From Kiritimatiellia bacterium (GTDB lineage: Bacteria > Verrucomicrobiota > Kiritimatiellia > RFP12 > UBA1067): a DNA stretch of 18,415 nt. The DNA lies in contig JAGCJE010000200.1 of the NCBI GenBank assembly GCA_017648225.1, positions 1 to 18,415 of the forward strand. The letters are read 5' to 3'. Below, in pieces: positions 6,637 to 14,394 of this stretch (its first letter is position 1; each line of letters starts with the position of its first letter). Under the pieces are notes generated by a model, which saw only the letters and a list, made by a program, of their open reading frames with translations, searched no databases and was not told where the DNA came from. The translations under genes and the position numbers were made by a program.

Positions 6637-9297
6637 ATGGCAAAATATAAAATAATCGGTCAACGCTACCTGCGAAAGTATACCGCTGCGCGCTCGACCC
6701 CCGTTTATTCCGCCCGCATCGATGTTGAAACCATCGTTGACAGTCTTTGCAATGTCCCCTGGGAAAGAGTAAGCCCCAAGGAGGCTGGCATGACTTACCA
6801 CACCGACGAGCCCGTCGGCGACGATAAGATAAGCGGCCTTGATATGAATGTCAGAATCCGCGACGGCTTTGACGCGGCTCTCTTTTGCGCCGGGCATACC
6901 GGCGGTCAGCACAGAGCCTACGCCAACGCGGCGGCTTACGTTTACGAGCTTCCGAGCGAATTGGTTGGTTTGTCGCTGAAGTCGATCACCTTGAACGTGA
7001 CGAGCGACCCCTACAACTCGAACGGCGCTCGCATTCACATGCTTACAACGCCATCCCCCGAACTGCCGACAAGCTGCCGAATTTGTCGCGGAGAAGACGA
7101 GAGCGGCTCTGTGATCACAGACGGCACTACCTTATCCGCTGTCGCCAAGCGCACCTCACAGACAATCAACGGAACGGAATATTGGTATCCTACATCCGAG
7201 GATTGTACTCTTTCCCCCACTGGCGGACTAACTCTCCAAAAATATCTCGTTGTATTCGTCCTCATGGAGAATTACGCCACGGTTCGCGGCAACTGGATTG
7301 AAGGCTGCTCTTTTATCCGAAATCTCGCCGAAATCGAAGTCGACGGCGACATTGCCGGTTGGACCGAGGGCGAAACCTACGATCTTACCGTCATCTCCGC
7401 AAATCGTGAGTTTAACGTCTGCCGCAACGGCGTCTTGCCGCTTCTTACATCCCAGATAACCGGTCTTAAAACAGTCACCATCCAAAAGACGGGCGATGAG
7501 CTCATCGCTTCAAAACTTCTCGGTGGTGGTACGAACGCCGGCAACGCGCTCTGCAAGCTTGATGCGTCTCTTGCATCAGTTGTCGCGGAATTGGACGGAC
7601 CCGTCACCAGCATTGACGTAATGCAGCCCAACGGCATTCGCTACACAAGCGGCAGTAAATATTATTGGACGGCGGTTCAGTTCGCGGTTATTACCGGCAC
7701 ATTCTCCAAAGGCTCGTTCACCGGTCTTCCTGGCTTTCTTTTATACGACGTCTGGCGCGGCAAAGTGCTTGAGGACATTCCGCTTACGGGCTTTGATTCA
7801 AATCTCATATCCGCCGCCCGTAATGGTCGCCTTCGCGGTGGCTTCGCCTACGCGACAAACGGCGACTCATCTTCCACTGTTGTTCGTGTCTGGGCGCTCT
7901 TTGAGACCGGGGCATTTGTCAAAAACTCCGCCGTATATCCGTTCGCTTATTTCACGATCGCGCAGGATAGCGGTATTGTCAGCAATCCAGGCCTTGAATC
8001 GGGCGTTACATTTTCGCCCGAAACGAAGTGTCACTATATTGTCCAATCGGGCGCCGAAGAAAGCTTTATGTATAACATGGCTGAGGAGTTGTACCTTGAC
8101 AACGGCAAGATAATGCGTGCTGCGGGCACTTTCACGAACCATTTTCCAGCATCTGGCGTTGCGTACGAGGGTACAATCAACGCGATACGCCCGCTTAGGG
8201 CGATGAAATACGGAGAATATCGTTTTATAGTTTCAGGTAAACTTACAAGCGTCGGCGGCAAGGCTTGCAAAAACTGCGCCATTATAACCTTCACCACTTC
8301 GTCCGCAACGGTAACTGTCCCCGCGTTCGATGAGATCATCACCCCTGACACTTATGAATCTTTCAGCGTCTCTCACCAGTTAAGCTGCCTTGCCGCCAAC
8401 GGCGGAGGAACTTATTCTTGGAATTGGGGAGAAGATGGTAATTATCTCGTCTCTGGCGCGTTCAACGCCCTTGACGGAGATACAACATTCCGAAAAGCTG
8501 TTGAGATTACAGGCTCTGAGCGCACAACAAGAGCGGCTCTCGCCGATGTATCAAGAGTTATCGGAGCCGCGCCGGTTTACGGAGGACAGATTATCTACGC
8601 TCAAGGCTCCCAAAAGAGCGGCGGTCTTGAGGTGTTCGATGTTGCCGACTTGCACACCGATATTACTGCCGCAGAGTCCGCCGTTGGTTTGCGCACCCTC
8701 TATGCCAAACTCTACACGAATAAGCTTTACAACATATCCCAAAGCGTCGTCGGCTCTAAAGAGCGCATCGGCGCGGGCTTTGTCGTCAAGACCGGCGCTG
8801 TCACGGTTAACGCTTTGAATGGAACGACATATTCGGAAGTGTCGGTCCCGATATGGCAGATGTCGCTCGCCTCGCTTGTAGTTCCGTTCTCGGTCCCTCA
8901 AGACTTTAGAGCGACGGGAATACGCCTTGATTGGCCAAAACTTACCGCGACTGGCGGCAAGCTCAATGTATGGCTGAAGCGCGACTCCTATGTCAGCGAA
9001 ATGCCCGACTTATCCGACGCGTCTTTTTACCTTGCCGATCGCCCGGCAATTGACGGCTGGGAACTTCTCGGTACTGTCGACAGCGGCAAAAGTTCATCAT
9101 CTTTCGCGCTTGAAGCGCTTGCCGGGTATTGCGCGACGCTCATGTTTACGGCGTTTATCTCGCTCGACGACCTCAACCCGTCCGACGCGATGACGATGCC
9201 CCAGGGCGTCGCGACAGCGCTGGATGTAAATTCCATCACCGGCGACGTCGCGGGGCTTGATACGACCTGGAAACCCAACATCACCCTCATAGGATAA
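6637..9297 (+). CDS. Large virion protein, probable tail tip / receptor-binding component
   Basis: An 886-residue, strand-rich protein with no signal peptide or membrane helix. I do not recognise a catalytic motif. It has several Ig- or lectin-like stretches, for example VGLSLKSITLNVTSDPYN, GGLTLQKYLVVFVLMENY and DFRATGIRLDWPKLTATGGK, and a C-terminal segment ending WKPNITLIG. Size, composition and place between the hub-like and fibre-like genes suggest a tail tip or receptor-binding protein. The gene starts 9 bases after the hub stop with a weak GAGGT at 6626-6630. It stops 4 bases before the next ATG, so it belongs to the same transcript. Host-range function is inference from context. Confidence 0.5.
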   Translation: MAKYKIIGQRYLRKYTAARSTPVYSARIDVETIVDSLCNVPWERVSPKEAGMTYHTDEPVGDDKISGLDMNVRIRDGFDAALFCAGHTGGQHRAYANAAAYVYELPSELVGLSLKSITLNVTSDPYNSNGARIHMLTTPSPELPTSCRICRGEDESGSVITDGTTLSAVAKRTSQTINGTEYWYPTSEDCTLSPTGGLTLQKYLVVFVLMENYATVRGNWIEGCSFIRNLAEIEVDGDIAGWTEGETYDLTVISANREFNVCRNGVLPLLTSQITGLKTVTIQKTGDELIASKLLGGGTNAGNALCKLDASLASVVAELDGPVTSIDVMQPNGIRYTSGSKYYWTAVQFAVITGTFSKGSFTGLPGFLLYDVWRGKVLEDIPLTGFDSNLISAARNGRLRGGFAYATNGDSSSTVVRVWALFETGAFVKNSAVYPFAYFTIAQDSGIVSNPGLESGVTFSPETKCHYIVQSGAEESFMYNMAEELYLDNGKIMRAAGTFTNHFPASGVAYEGTINAIRPLRAMKYGEYRFIVSGKLTSVGGKACKNCAIITFTTSSATVTVPAFDEIITPDTYESFSVSHQLSCLAANGGGTYSWNWGEDGNYLVSGAFNALDGDTTFRKAVEITGSERTTRAALADVSRVIGAAPVYGGQIIYAQGSQKSGGLEVFDVADLHTDITAAESAVGLRTLYAKLYTNKLYNISQSVVGSKERIGAGFVVKTGAVTVNALNGTTYSEVSVPIWQMSLASLVVPFSVPQDFRATGIRLDWPKLTATGGKLNVWLKRDSYVSEMPDLSDASFYLADRPAIDGWELLGTVDSGKSSSSFALEALAGYCATLMFTAFISLDDLNPSDAMTMPQGVATALDVNSITGDVAGLDTTWKPNITLIG

Positions 9298-9301
9298 AAC
9301 A

Positions 9302-10843
9302 ATGAAAAAATACCTCTTACTTGCATTTGCTGTTTTTGCTCTTGCGTCTTTTGGCGCGGTGAATCTTAAATGGACAGTCGAGACATCACGCCTTGAACCG
9401 GTCACGTTTGACGCGGTTCACGGCGAAACGCTCTCTCTTGAAGCCGCCTTCAAGAGCTATGGAAAGCCCCTTGAACTGTCGGACAAGACGTTCGAAATCT
9501 TCTATCAGACAAACAAGATGGAAGCGGCATGGTGGCGCGCCGAAGCTTCGGTATCATCGAACTCCGTCACAGCTCTCTTTACGCCTGAAATGGATCCTGG
9601 CGCGTCTGTTGTTCATGGTTTTCTCGGCTCGACCGGCGACATCTACCGCGCAGCCTTTACGATCCGTTTCCGCAACGGACCTGGCGCGAAGCCCAACGAA
9701 GTGCCGTTCCCCGTCAGGACATTGGACCTCGCCACCGTGGAGCTTAAGAATATCGAAGCCTCGCCATTGGCGACGAAAGAATATGTCGATATGTCGGTTA
9801 CCGGTTCGAGCACTCCTTTAACATGGGATAATATCTCCGATAAGCCAGGATGGATAACTTATTCTAAACCCAAGTATTCTGCGGAAGAAGTTGGAGCATA
9901 TCCCGAAAAATCAGGAACGCAGCTCGAAGGTCAAGTCGCGACGATCGGAGCGCACCTCAATACCGAAGACGCCAAGTTTATCGTCACCAACTACAACAGC
10001 TCGACAAAGATTCCCGCAGCTCACGTCCAGATCCGCCAGAAGAATGCCGAGACCGGAGAGTTTGAATGGCTGCATATCTGGAACGAAATGACGCGCTGGA
10101 ATAAGTTTACAGGCCTTAACTTTGATTGGGATAAATGGCCTGGCTTTAACTCCTGGCGAACCAATATCGAAGATCAGATTTCCGCCCGCGCCGTAAGAGA
10201 ATACGCTTTTTACGATGGCGTAACCGGCGATGTCGCGCCCGACGGTTACTTTTGGGTAGGTCAACCTAAAATAGCCATTTGCGCCGGTGCGAGTTATCAG
10301 CGATATGTAAACGGCAAAAATGCAATCTGGATTCTTGAATCCAATGGAATGATTGCCGACATCAACGGCACAACCAACGGATATTTCAGAATAAGCGACG
10401 CTGAAGGCAAGACGCATTTTGAAATCGTAAAAGGAGATAAGCGCACCGTTTACGCTAAACAGTATGCGTTTAGGTCCGAAACCATAATGGGCGTTCCGCA
10501 TTATTTCACCACCTACGCAATAACCAACGCCGTATCATCCCCAATTGCGCATGTCTCCGTCGAAGGACTTGTGCCTGGCGCGTTCGTTCCCGAAAACGAC
10601 CCGAACTGCGCCGCGAACATAAAATGGTCTTCGGTTCCCGGCGGCTACACTCTTGAATGGTGGCCTAAAGCGGATTATCCCTCAATGTTTGTTTACGCCG
10701 ATTATGAGATTGGCGGCGAAACCTACATCCGCAACACCGCGCCTGTTTCAATGCAGACAATCGTCATCGACGGCAAGAAATATAAAATCGGCGTAAGTAC
10801 CGTCAGCGGAACAAAAGTTTTAAGCTTAACGGAGGTAGAGTAA
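9302..10843 (+). CDS. Tail-fibre-like protein with N-terminal Sec signal peptide
   Basis: A 513-residue protein. Residues 1-19 form a standard signal peptide: KK, a hydrophobic run LLLAFAVFALASF, and likely cleavage near FGA. Residues 20-140 form a strand-rich domain with KPLELSDKTFEIFYQ and YRAAFTIRF, resembling the N-terminal Ig-like domain of phage BppU-type baseplate proteins. Fibre-type motifs follow: ATKEYVD at 157-163, LTWDNISDKPGW, and SAEEVGAYPE at 193-202, all common in tail fibres and collagen-like phage proteins. The C-terminal half is strand-rich. A signal peptide on a virion fibre is odd because tails assemble in the cytoplasm. AGGA at 9291-9294 lies 7 bases before the ATG. The next gene starts 1 base after the stop. 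Confidence 0.68.
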   Translation: MKKYLLLAFAVFALASFGAVNLKWTVETSRLEPVTFDAVHGETLSLEAAFKSYGKPLELSDKTFEIFYQTNKMEAAWWRAEASVSSNSVTALFTPEMDPGASVVHGFLGSTGDIYRAAFTIRFRNGPGAKPNEVPFPVRTLDLATVELKNIEASPLATKEYVDMSVTGSSTPLTWDNISDKPGWITYSKPKYSAEEVGAYPEKSGTQLEGQVATIGAHLNTEDAKFIVTNYNSSTKIPAAHVQIRQKNAETGEFEWLHIWNEMTRWNKFTGLNFDWDKWPGFNSWRTNIEDQISARAVREYAFYDGVTGDVAPDGYFWVGQPKIAICAGASYQRYVNGKNAIWILESNGMIADINGTTNGYFRISDAEGKTHFEIVKGDKRTVYAKQYAFRSETIMGVPHYFTTYAITNAVSSPIAHVSVEGLVPGAFVPENDPNCAANIKWSSVPGGYTLEWWPKADYPSMFVYADYEIGGETYIRNTAPVSMQTIVIDGKKYKIGVSTVSGTKVLSLTEVE

Positions 10844-10844
10844 A

Positions 10845-11786
10845 ATGTTTGATTTTATTGATACGGCTTGTGTCGAAACGACATGCTTCATAATGAACAT
10901 GTTTTGTTTTGGCGAGGAGTTTTACAACGAGACGAATACTTTTATTCTCTCAAACGGCGTACGTGGGGTTGTTGCGAATGTCTGTAGCGGTGCAAGGCTC
11001 TTTGCTGTTCTCGTATTCTTATCTCTTTTTTCCATCTTCACTAAGGAGAAAAGAGGTTGGGTATACCTCGCCTTAAGTTTCCCGGTCGCTATGCTCTTTA
11101 ACGCGTTTCGCTGCATGCTCGTAATTGGCCACGGAATCGCGTTTCACGACACGGTAGGCTTTATCCTTTTTTCTGTGCCGATACTATTTTATGCGTTCGC
11201 TCCGGATTTAAGGTTTAAGCACAGTAAAAAGATAATGCTTTTATTCCTTTCTTTATCTGGAATATGGCTTTCTACGCCCGCTTATGCCAACGGCGTAAAA
11301 GTCCGCATCGGCTCTATCCGCTTCCCATACACCGATATTAAGGTAAGATACCTCTATGATGCAGGCTCTTATGTCACCAACGACCTTGTTCATGTCGAAT
11401 GGACGCGCTCGCCTGTCGTTCCAGAATCAGCGGACTTTATCGGTGCTTATCGCCATATCGACAGCACCAATGATACCGACTGGGCTATCTTCTATGAATC
11501 AGACTTTATCCGCTCCAAAAGTCCGCTTGATATACCGTTCAAGAATGCCGTATCTAACGATTTTCAGTTCTTTACGACATTCACGCCCGGGCCGACCATC
11601 CACACAAACGGCGTAGCCGTGATCCTTTGGCAGCTGAATTTTAAAGGCGAGAGTGATAAGTGCGTCCCGTTCAGAACCGGCATTTACAGCGACGGAGTGC
11701 GCCTCGCGCCCAATAACGGCATCACCAACGGTCCTGCTGCGTCTAAAACAACAACAAACTATGGAGAGGTTATATACGCATTATGA
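10845..11786 (+). CDS. Exosortase/archaeosortase-like membrane protein fused to a secreted domain
   Basis: A 313-residue protein. Residues 1-125 match the exosortase core in order: a hydrophobic N-terminal segment, a loop with NTFILSNG, VANVCSGARL with C47-S-G-x-R51, a helix with PVAMLFNAFR (N86-x-x-R89), then H101-D-x-x-G105. Known exosortases use Cys, Arg and His at these places to cleave C-terminal sorting signals at the outer membrane face. Charged loops (TKEKRG at 66-71, RFKHSKK at 123-129) fit cytoplasmic positions between helices. A fourth hydrophobic segment (131-148) looks like a signal peptide ending TPAYA, followed by about 165 polar residues, presumably periplasmic. Typical exosortases have more membrane helices, so this is a minimal form. 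GGAGGT at 10831-10836 is a strong ribosome binding site. No sorting-signal substrate is seen nearby. Confidence 0.75.
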   Translation: MFDFIDTACVETTCFIMNMFCFGEEFYNETNTFILSNGVRGVVANVCSGARLFAVLVFLSLFSIFTKEKRGWVYLALSFPVAMLFNAFRCMLVIGHGIAFHDTVGFILFSVPILFYAFAPDLRFKHSKKIMLLFLSLSGIWLSTPAYANGVKVRIGSIRFPYTDIKVRYLYDAGSYVTNDLVHVEWTRSPVVPESADFIGAYRHIDSTNDTDWAIFYESDFIRSKSPLDIPFKNAVSNDFQFFTTFTPGPTIHTNGVAVILWQLNFKGESDKCVPFRTGIYSDGVRLAPNNGITNGPAASKTTTNYGEVIYAL

Positions 11787-12193
11787 ATTACACAATTTTT
11801 ATAACGGCGGCTCTCATGGCCACAATAGCTATCGCCGAGACTAACACCACCGAGAATATCGATGTTGTAAAACTCTTGGAAGCTAAATATCAGCGCGATA
11901 TGAAGACATCCGAAGGTCGCAAGTTTTGGCACGGCAAACTCGTAAGCCACATCGCCGATCCATCCAATGTCGTTGTGATCACAACACATGAAGACGGAAA
12001 GGTGTTTAAAGATGCGGCCAAAGTTGTCCGTCCGATTGATAGCGTCAACGCTGCCAACAAGCGCCTTAAGCGCACCGTCAACAAGAAAGGCGTCCCCAAG
12101 CGCCTTGCCGACGCCCGGCAACGCCGCGCCGACGAGGTCAACATGGGTCCTACAAATGTAACTGTAACAATAACCGCTGGAGGTACAAAATGA
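11783..12193 (+). CDS. Small exported protein of unknown function
   Basis: A 136-residue protein with an N-terminal signal peptide (MNYTIFITAALMATIAIA, likely cleavage before E19). The mature part is charged and basic, with a helical KLLEAKYQRDMKTSEGRKF segment, a strand-like NVVVITTHEDGKVF stretch, a basic KRLKRTVNKKGVPKRLADARQRR region, and a Thr/Val-rich end. No family recognised. The ATG overlaps the stop of the exosortase-like gene (ATGA at 11783-11786). Its own stop overlaps the next start in the same way, so translation of the three is probably coupled. GGAGAGG at 11763-11769 is a possible ribosome binding site at long spacing. A role at the host envelope, in lysis or with the exosortase-like protein is possible but only inferred from neighbours. 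Confidence 0.6.
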   Translation: MNYTIFITAALMATIAIAETNTTENIDVVKLLEAKYQRDMKTSEGRKFWHGKLVSHIADPSNVVVITTHEDGKVFKDAAKVVRPIDSVNAANKRLKRTVNKKGVPKRLADARQRRADEVNMGPTNVTVTITAGGTK

Positions 12194-12627
12194 CAAAACT
12201 TCTCTCGTTCTTATCCTCAATCGGCTCTGCCATTGGAGGTTGGTTCAACTGGAAAAACTCTCCGGTCGCCCAGAGACGCGCTGCTGAAGAAGATATCGCC
12301 AAGCGTGATGCTGAAGTAAAGGCGGCAACCGACGAGATTAAGGATGCCGTTTATTCTGCCGACGATACGAAACTCAACGAGATCGTAAGCCGCCTCATGA
12401 AGCCGGTACTCATAATCTCAATTGCGCTCACCTCGCTTGTCGGCTGCATCTCAAAAACCGAGACCGTCTACATCCCGACCGACCGCAAAATCGAAAGCTG
12501 CGTCAACTCTCTCGGCATATCCTGCAAGGCTGTTCCTGACGCGGTGATGGTTGAAATGCTCGAAAAGATTCAAGAGCTTGAAGAACTCAGGCGCGAAATG
12601 AAAATCGATAAAAGAGTTTCTAAGTAA
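12190..12627 (+). CDS. Membrane/lipoprotein-like protein, possible spanin-type lysis protein
   Basis: A 145-residue protein. Residues 1-20 are an amphipathic or weakly hydrophobic helix, residues 24-68 a charged helix, and residues 70-86 read MKPVLIISIALTSLVGC, a complete lipoprotein signal with lipobox LVGC. A Cys pair (SCVNSLGISC) and a C-terminal coiled coil (MLEKIQELEELRREMK) follow. Gram-negative phage spanins combine a membrane-anchored coiled-coil protein with a small outer membrane lipoprotein. Here both types of feature lie in one frame, so the product may be a single-chain form, or internal initiation at 12397 may yield a 76-residue lipoprotein. GGAGGT at 12179-12184 precedes the first start by 5 bases, and the start overlaps the previous stop. 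The spanin role is inference. Confidence 0.5.
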   Translation: MTKLLSFLSSIGSAIGGWFNWKNSPVAQRRAAEEDIAKRDAEVKAATDEIKDAVYSADDTKLNEIVSRLMKPVLIISIALTSLVGCISKTETVYIPTDRKIESCVNSLGISCKAVPDAVMVEMLEKIQELEELRREMKIDKRVSK

Positions 12628-12650
12628 CAACAAAAACGAAAGGTAAAAAA

Positions 12651-12986
12651 ATGAAAAAACTATGGAATAAAATCTGTTCCTGGTTCTCGGCGATTTTCTG
12701 CCGTGAAACGGTCGCCAAGGTATGGGAGATTATCTTCGGCAAGGTGAAGACCTCGATCGGCGAACTTCTCTCTGATCCTGCGTTGATGAACCAGGCTTTT
12801 GAACTCTCCAAGTCGCTCGTCACGAAAGACGGTACTGCTTCCGAAAAGGCGGACGCCTTCAACGCGCAGCTTAAAGCCTGGGCGATTGCCGAGGGTTACG
12901 AAATCGGCACGGCGGCATTGAACGCGATCCGCGAAACCGCTTATGCGGCGGTTAAAGCCGAATGCGAAACTTGTAGCGATTGCTAA
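12651..12986 (+). CDS. Unknown small late protein
   Basis: A 111-residue helical protein. The N-terminus (KKLWNKICSWFSAIFC) is an amphipathic aromatic helix that could touch a membrane. A region with KVWEIIFGKVKTSIGELL follows, then a helical C-terminal half ending in a Cys cluster (CETCSDC). No family recognised. It lies between the possible spanin gene and the MuF-like gene and has a good ribosome binding site (GAAAGG at 12638-12643, 7 bases before ATG). A lysis accessory or minor structural role would fit its position, and nothing in the sequence decides between them. The perfect inverted repeat at 12995-13059 begins 8 bases after its stop. Confidence 0.55.
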   Translation: MKKLWNKICSWFSAIFCRETVAKVWEIIFGKVKTSIGELLSDPALMNQAFELSKSLVTKDGTASEKADAFNAQLKAWAIAEGYEIGTAALNAIRETAYAAVKAECETCSDC

Positions 12987-12994
12987 ATCATTCT

Positions 12995-13059
12995 CCCTCT
13001 TGGGGCAATCAATAATGATCAGGTGGTTTTGCTACATTTAACACCGCGCCCCAAGAGGG
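12995..13059 (+). promoter_or_regulatory. Large stem-loop from perfect 12-bp inverted repeat
   Basis: CCCTCTTGGGGC at 12995-13006 is perfectly complementary to GCCCCAAGAGGG at 13048-13059. The 41-base loop can form an inner pairing, GGTG 13022-13025 with CACC 13042-13045. The element fills the gap between the 111-residue protein and the MuF-like gene. The right arm is followed by CTTTCTAACTCCTT rather than a T-run, so simple termination is uncertain. RNA processing or protein binding are alternatives. Confidence 0.6.
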
Positions 13060-13086
13060 CTTTCTAACTCCTTAAAAGGATTTCTC

Positions 13087-14286
13087 ATGACACCGACCGA
13101 AGCGTTACTTAGAAAAAACCTCGTCACTTCTGGCTTATCTTCCGCAGAATGGACCGCCATGTCCGCTGCTGTCCGTGATCGGGCTTTCTTTTCCTCGCGC
13201 ATCGAGTCGGTGAGATTCCTTGAAACATGCCGAACGCGCATCGCCCAGCTCCTCGATGGCGCGAAAAATAAAGACGGCGCGATAACTTCACGCGCTCAGG
13301 TAGTCTCCGACATAATGAGAGCCGCCCGCGACGCGGGAATTTCCCAGGGCACAGAATCACTGAAAGACCCCGGAAGTGTCGCCCGCGCAAACGTCATTAT
13401 CGACACCAACGCCGCCATGGCGGCTGGCTACGCGAGAGCCGAGCAGTCCAACACTCTTGGCGCCCGCTTGGCGTTCCCTGCCCAAGAGCTCGTCCGCGTC
13501 GAGGAGCGGATGGTACACCGTCAGTGGCGGTCAATTTGGGAGTCTAAAGGCGGCAAAATATACGAGGGCAAAAGGATGATTGCTCTCAAGGAAGACCCTA
13601 TATGGATTGCCATCTCCGCATTCGGTCATCCTTATCCGCCGTTCAACTTCAATTCAGGCATGGGCCTTGAAGATGTATCCTACGACGAAGCCGTCAAACT
13701 CGGTGTCATAAAGGACGATTATCAACCCCCGGATAAATCCCCCTTAAAGGCTTTCAACGAGACCCTTGAAGCCGACTTGAAGATGGATTACAAAAGCGAC
13801 ACTATGAAATATTTAAAAGATACTTTTGGTGAGCAGATTATCTATCAAGATGGCAAGGCTATGTGGCGTAGCCAATTCGTTCGTGATTGTATTGAAAATA
13901 GTTATGGAGAAAACGGGCGTTTGATGAAATTGGGAAAGATAACCAATGAAGCTTTTAATAAAGTCCCGGAAGAATTAAAAGATGTTTTTAAGGGGAGTAA
14001 AGACGAGCGCATGGGATTGACAATCACAAAAGAGCTTGCAACCCACATAAAAAAGCATGAGCATTATAAGATAGATCCTCGTTCTTCAAATATACCGCTA
14101 ATGCCCGAAGATCTTGATTTAATCCCAACTCTTTGGAGGTCTCCGGATAGAGTTACTACAGACCCGAAACATCCTGAAGGTCCAGTATTCGAATTAGATA
14201 CATCTGATGGAGGTGTTTTGAGACTGCCGATTATCAAAATTGGAAACACCATTACTACAGGAACTTTATACAAGAAAAAAAGATAA
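13087..14286 (+). CDS. MuF-like minor head protein with C-terminal nuclease-toxin-like domain
   Basis: A 399-residue protein. Residues 1-215 are helical and end in a MuF-like segment (ARAEQSNTLGARLAFP; RVEERMVHRQWRS; HPYPPFNFNSGMG at 181-193), as in minor head proteins that enter the capsid with DNA. From about residue 236 the sequence changes character. Residues 310-399, with LTITKELATHIKKHEHY (H320, H324, H326), EDLDLIPTLWRSPDRV and a strand-rich KKKR ending, resemble the Barnase/EndoU/colicin/RelE-like (PBECR-type) nuclease domains known at the ends of MuF proteins. Hand counts give 67% GC at 13381-13440 but 30% at 13921-13980, so the C-terminus was probably exchanged. AAAGGA at 13075-13080 marks the start. 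Catalytic residues are not proven. Confidence 0.65.
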   Translation: MTPTEALLRKNLVTSGLSSAEWTAMSAAVRDRAFFSSRIESVRFLETCRTRIAQLLDGAKNKDGAITSRAQVVSDIMRAARDAGISQGTESLKDPGSVARANVIIDTNAAMAAGYARAEQSNTLGARLAFPAQELVRVEERMVHRQWRSIWESKGGKIYEGKRMIALKEDPIWIAISAFGHPYPPFNFNSGMGLEDVSYDEAVKLGVIKDDYQPPDKSPLKAFNETLEADLKMDYKSDTMKYLKDTFGEQIIYQDGKAMWRSQFVRDCIENSYGENGRLMKLGKITNEAFNKVPEELKDVFKGSKDERMGLTITKELATHIKKHEHYKIDPRSSNIPLMPEDLDLIPTLWRSPDRVTTDPKHPEGPVFELDTSDGGVLRLPIIKIGNTITTGTLYKKKR

Positions 14287-14394
14287 AAATGACGGATACG
14301 TGGGCGCGCCGATGTCTCGAATTGACTGGCATCCACCTCCTATATATCCGTCGCACAAATTATATCACTTTTTAGACTTGAAAGGCAACCGCAA

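Noticed and set aside
14289..14375. 28-codon ORF as an immunity gene for the MuF toxin-like domain
   Set aside because: Too short for known immunity proteins, without a ribosome binding site, and overlapping only spacer sequence.
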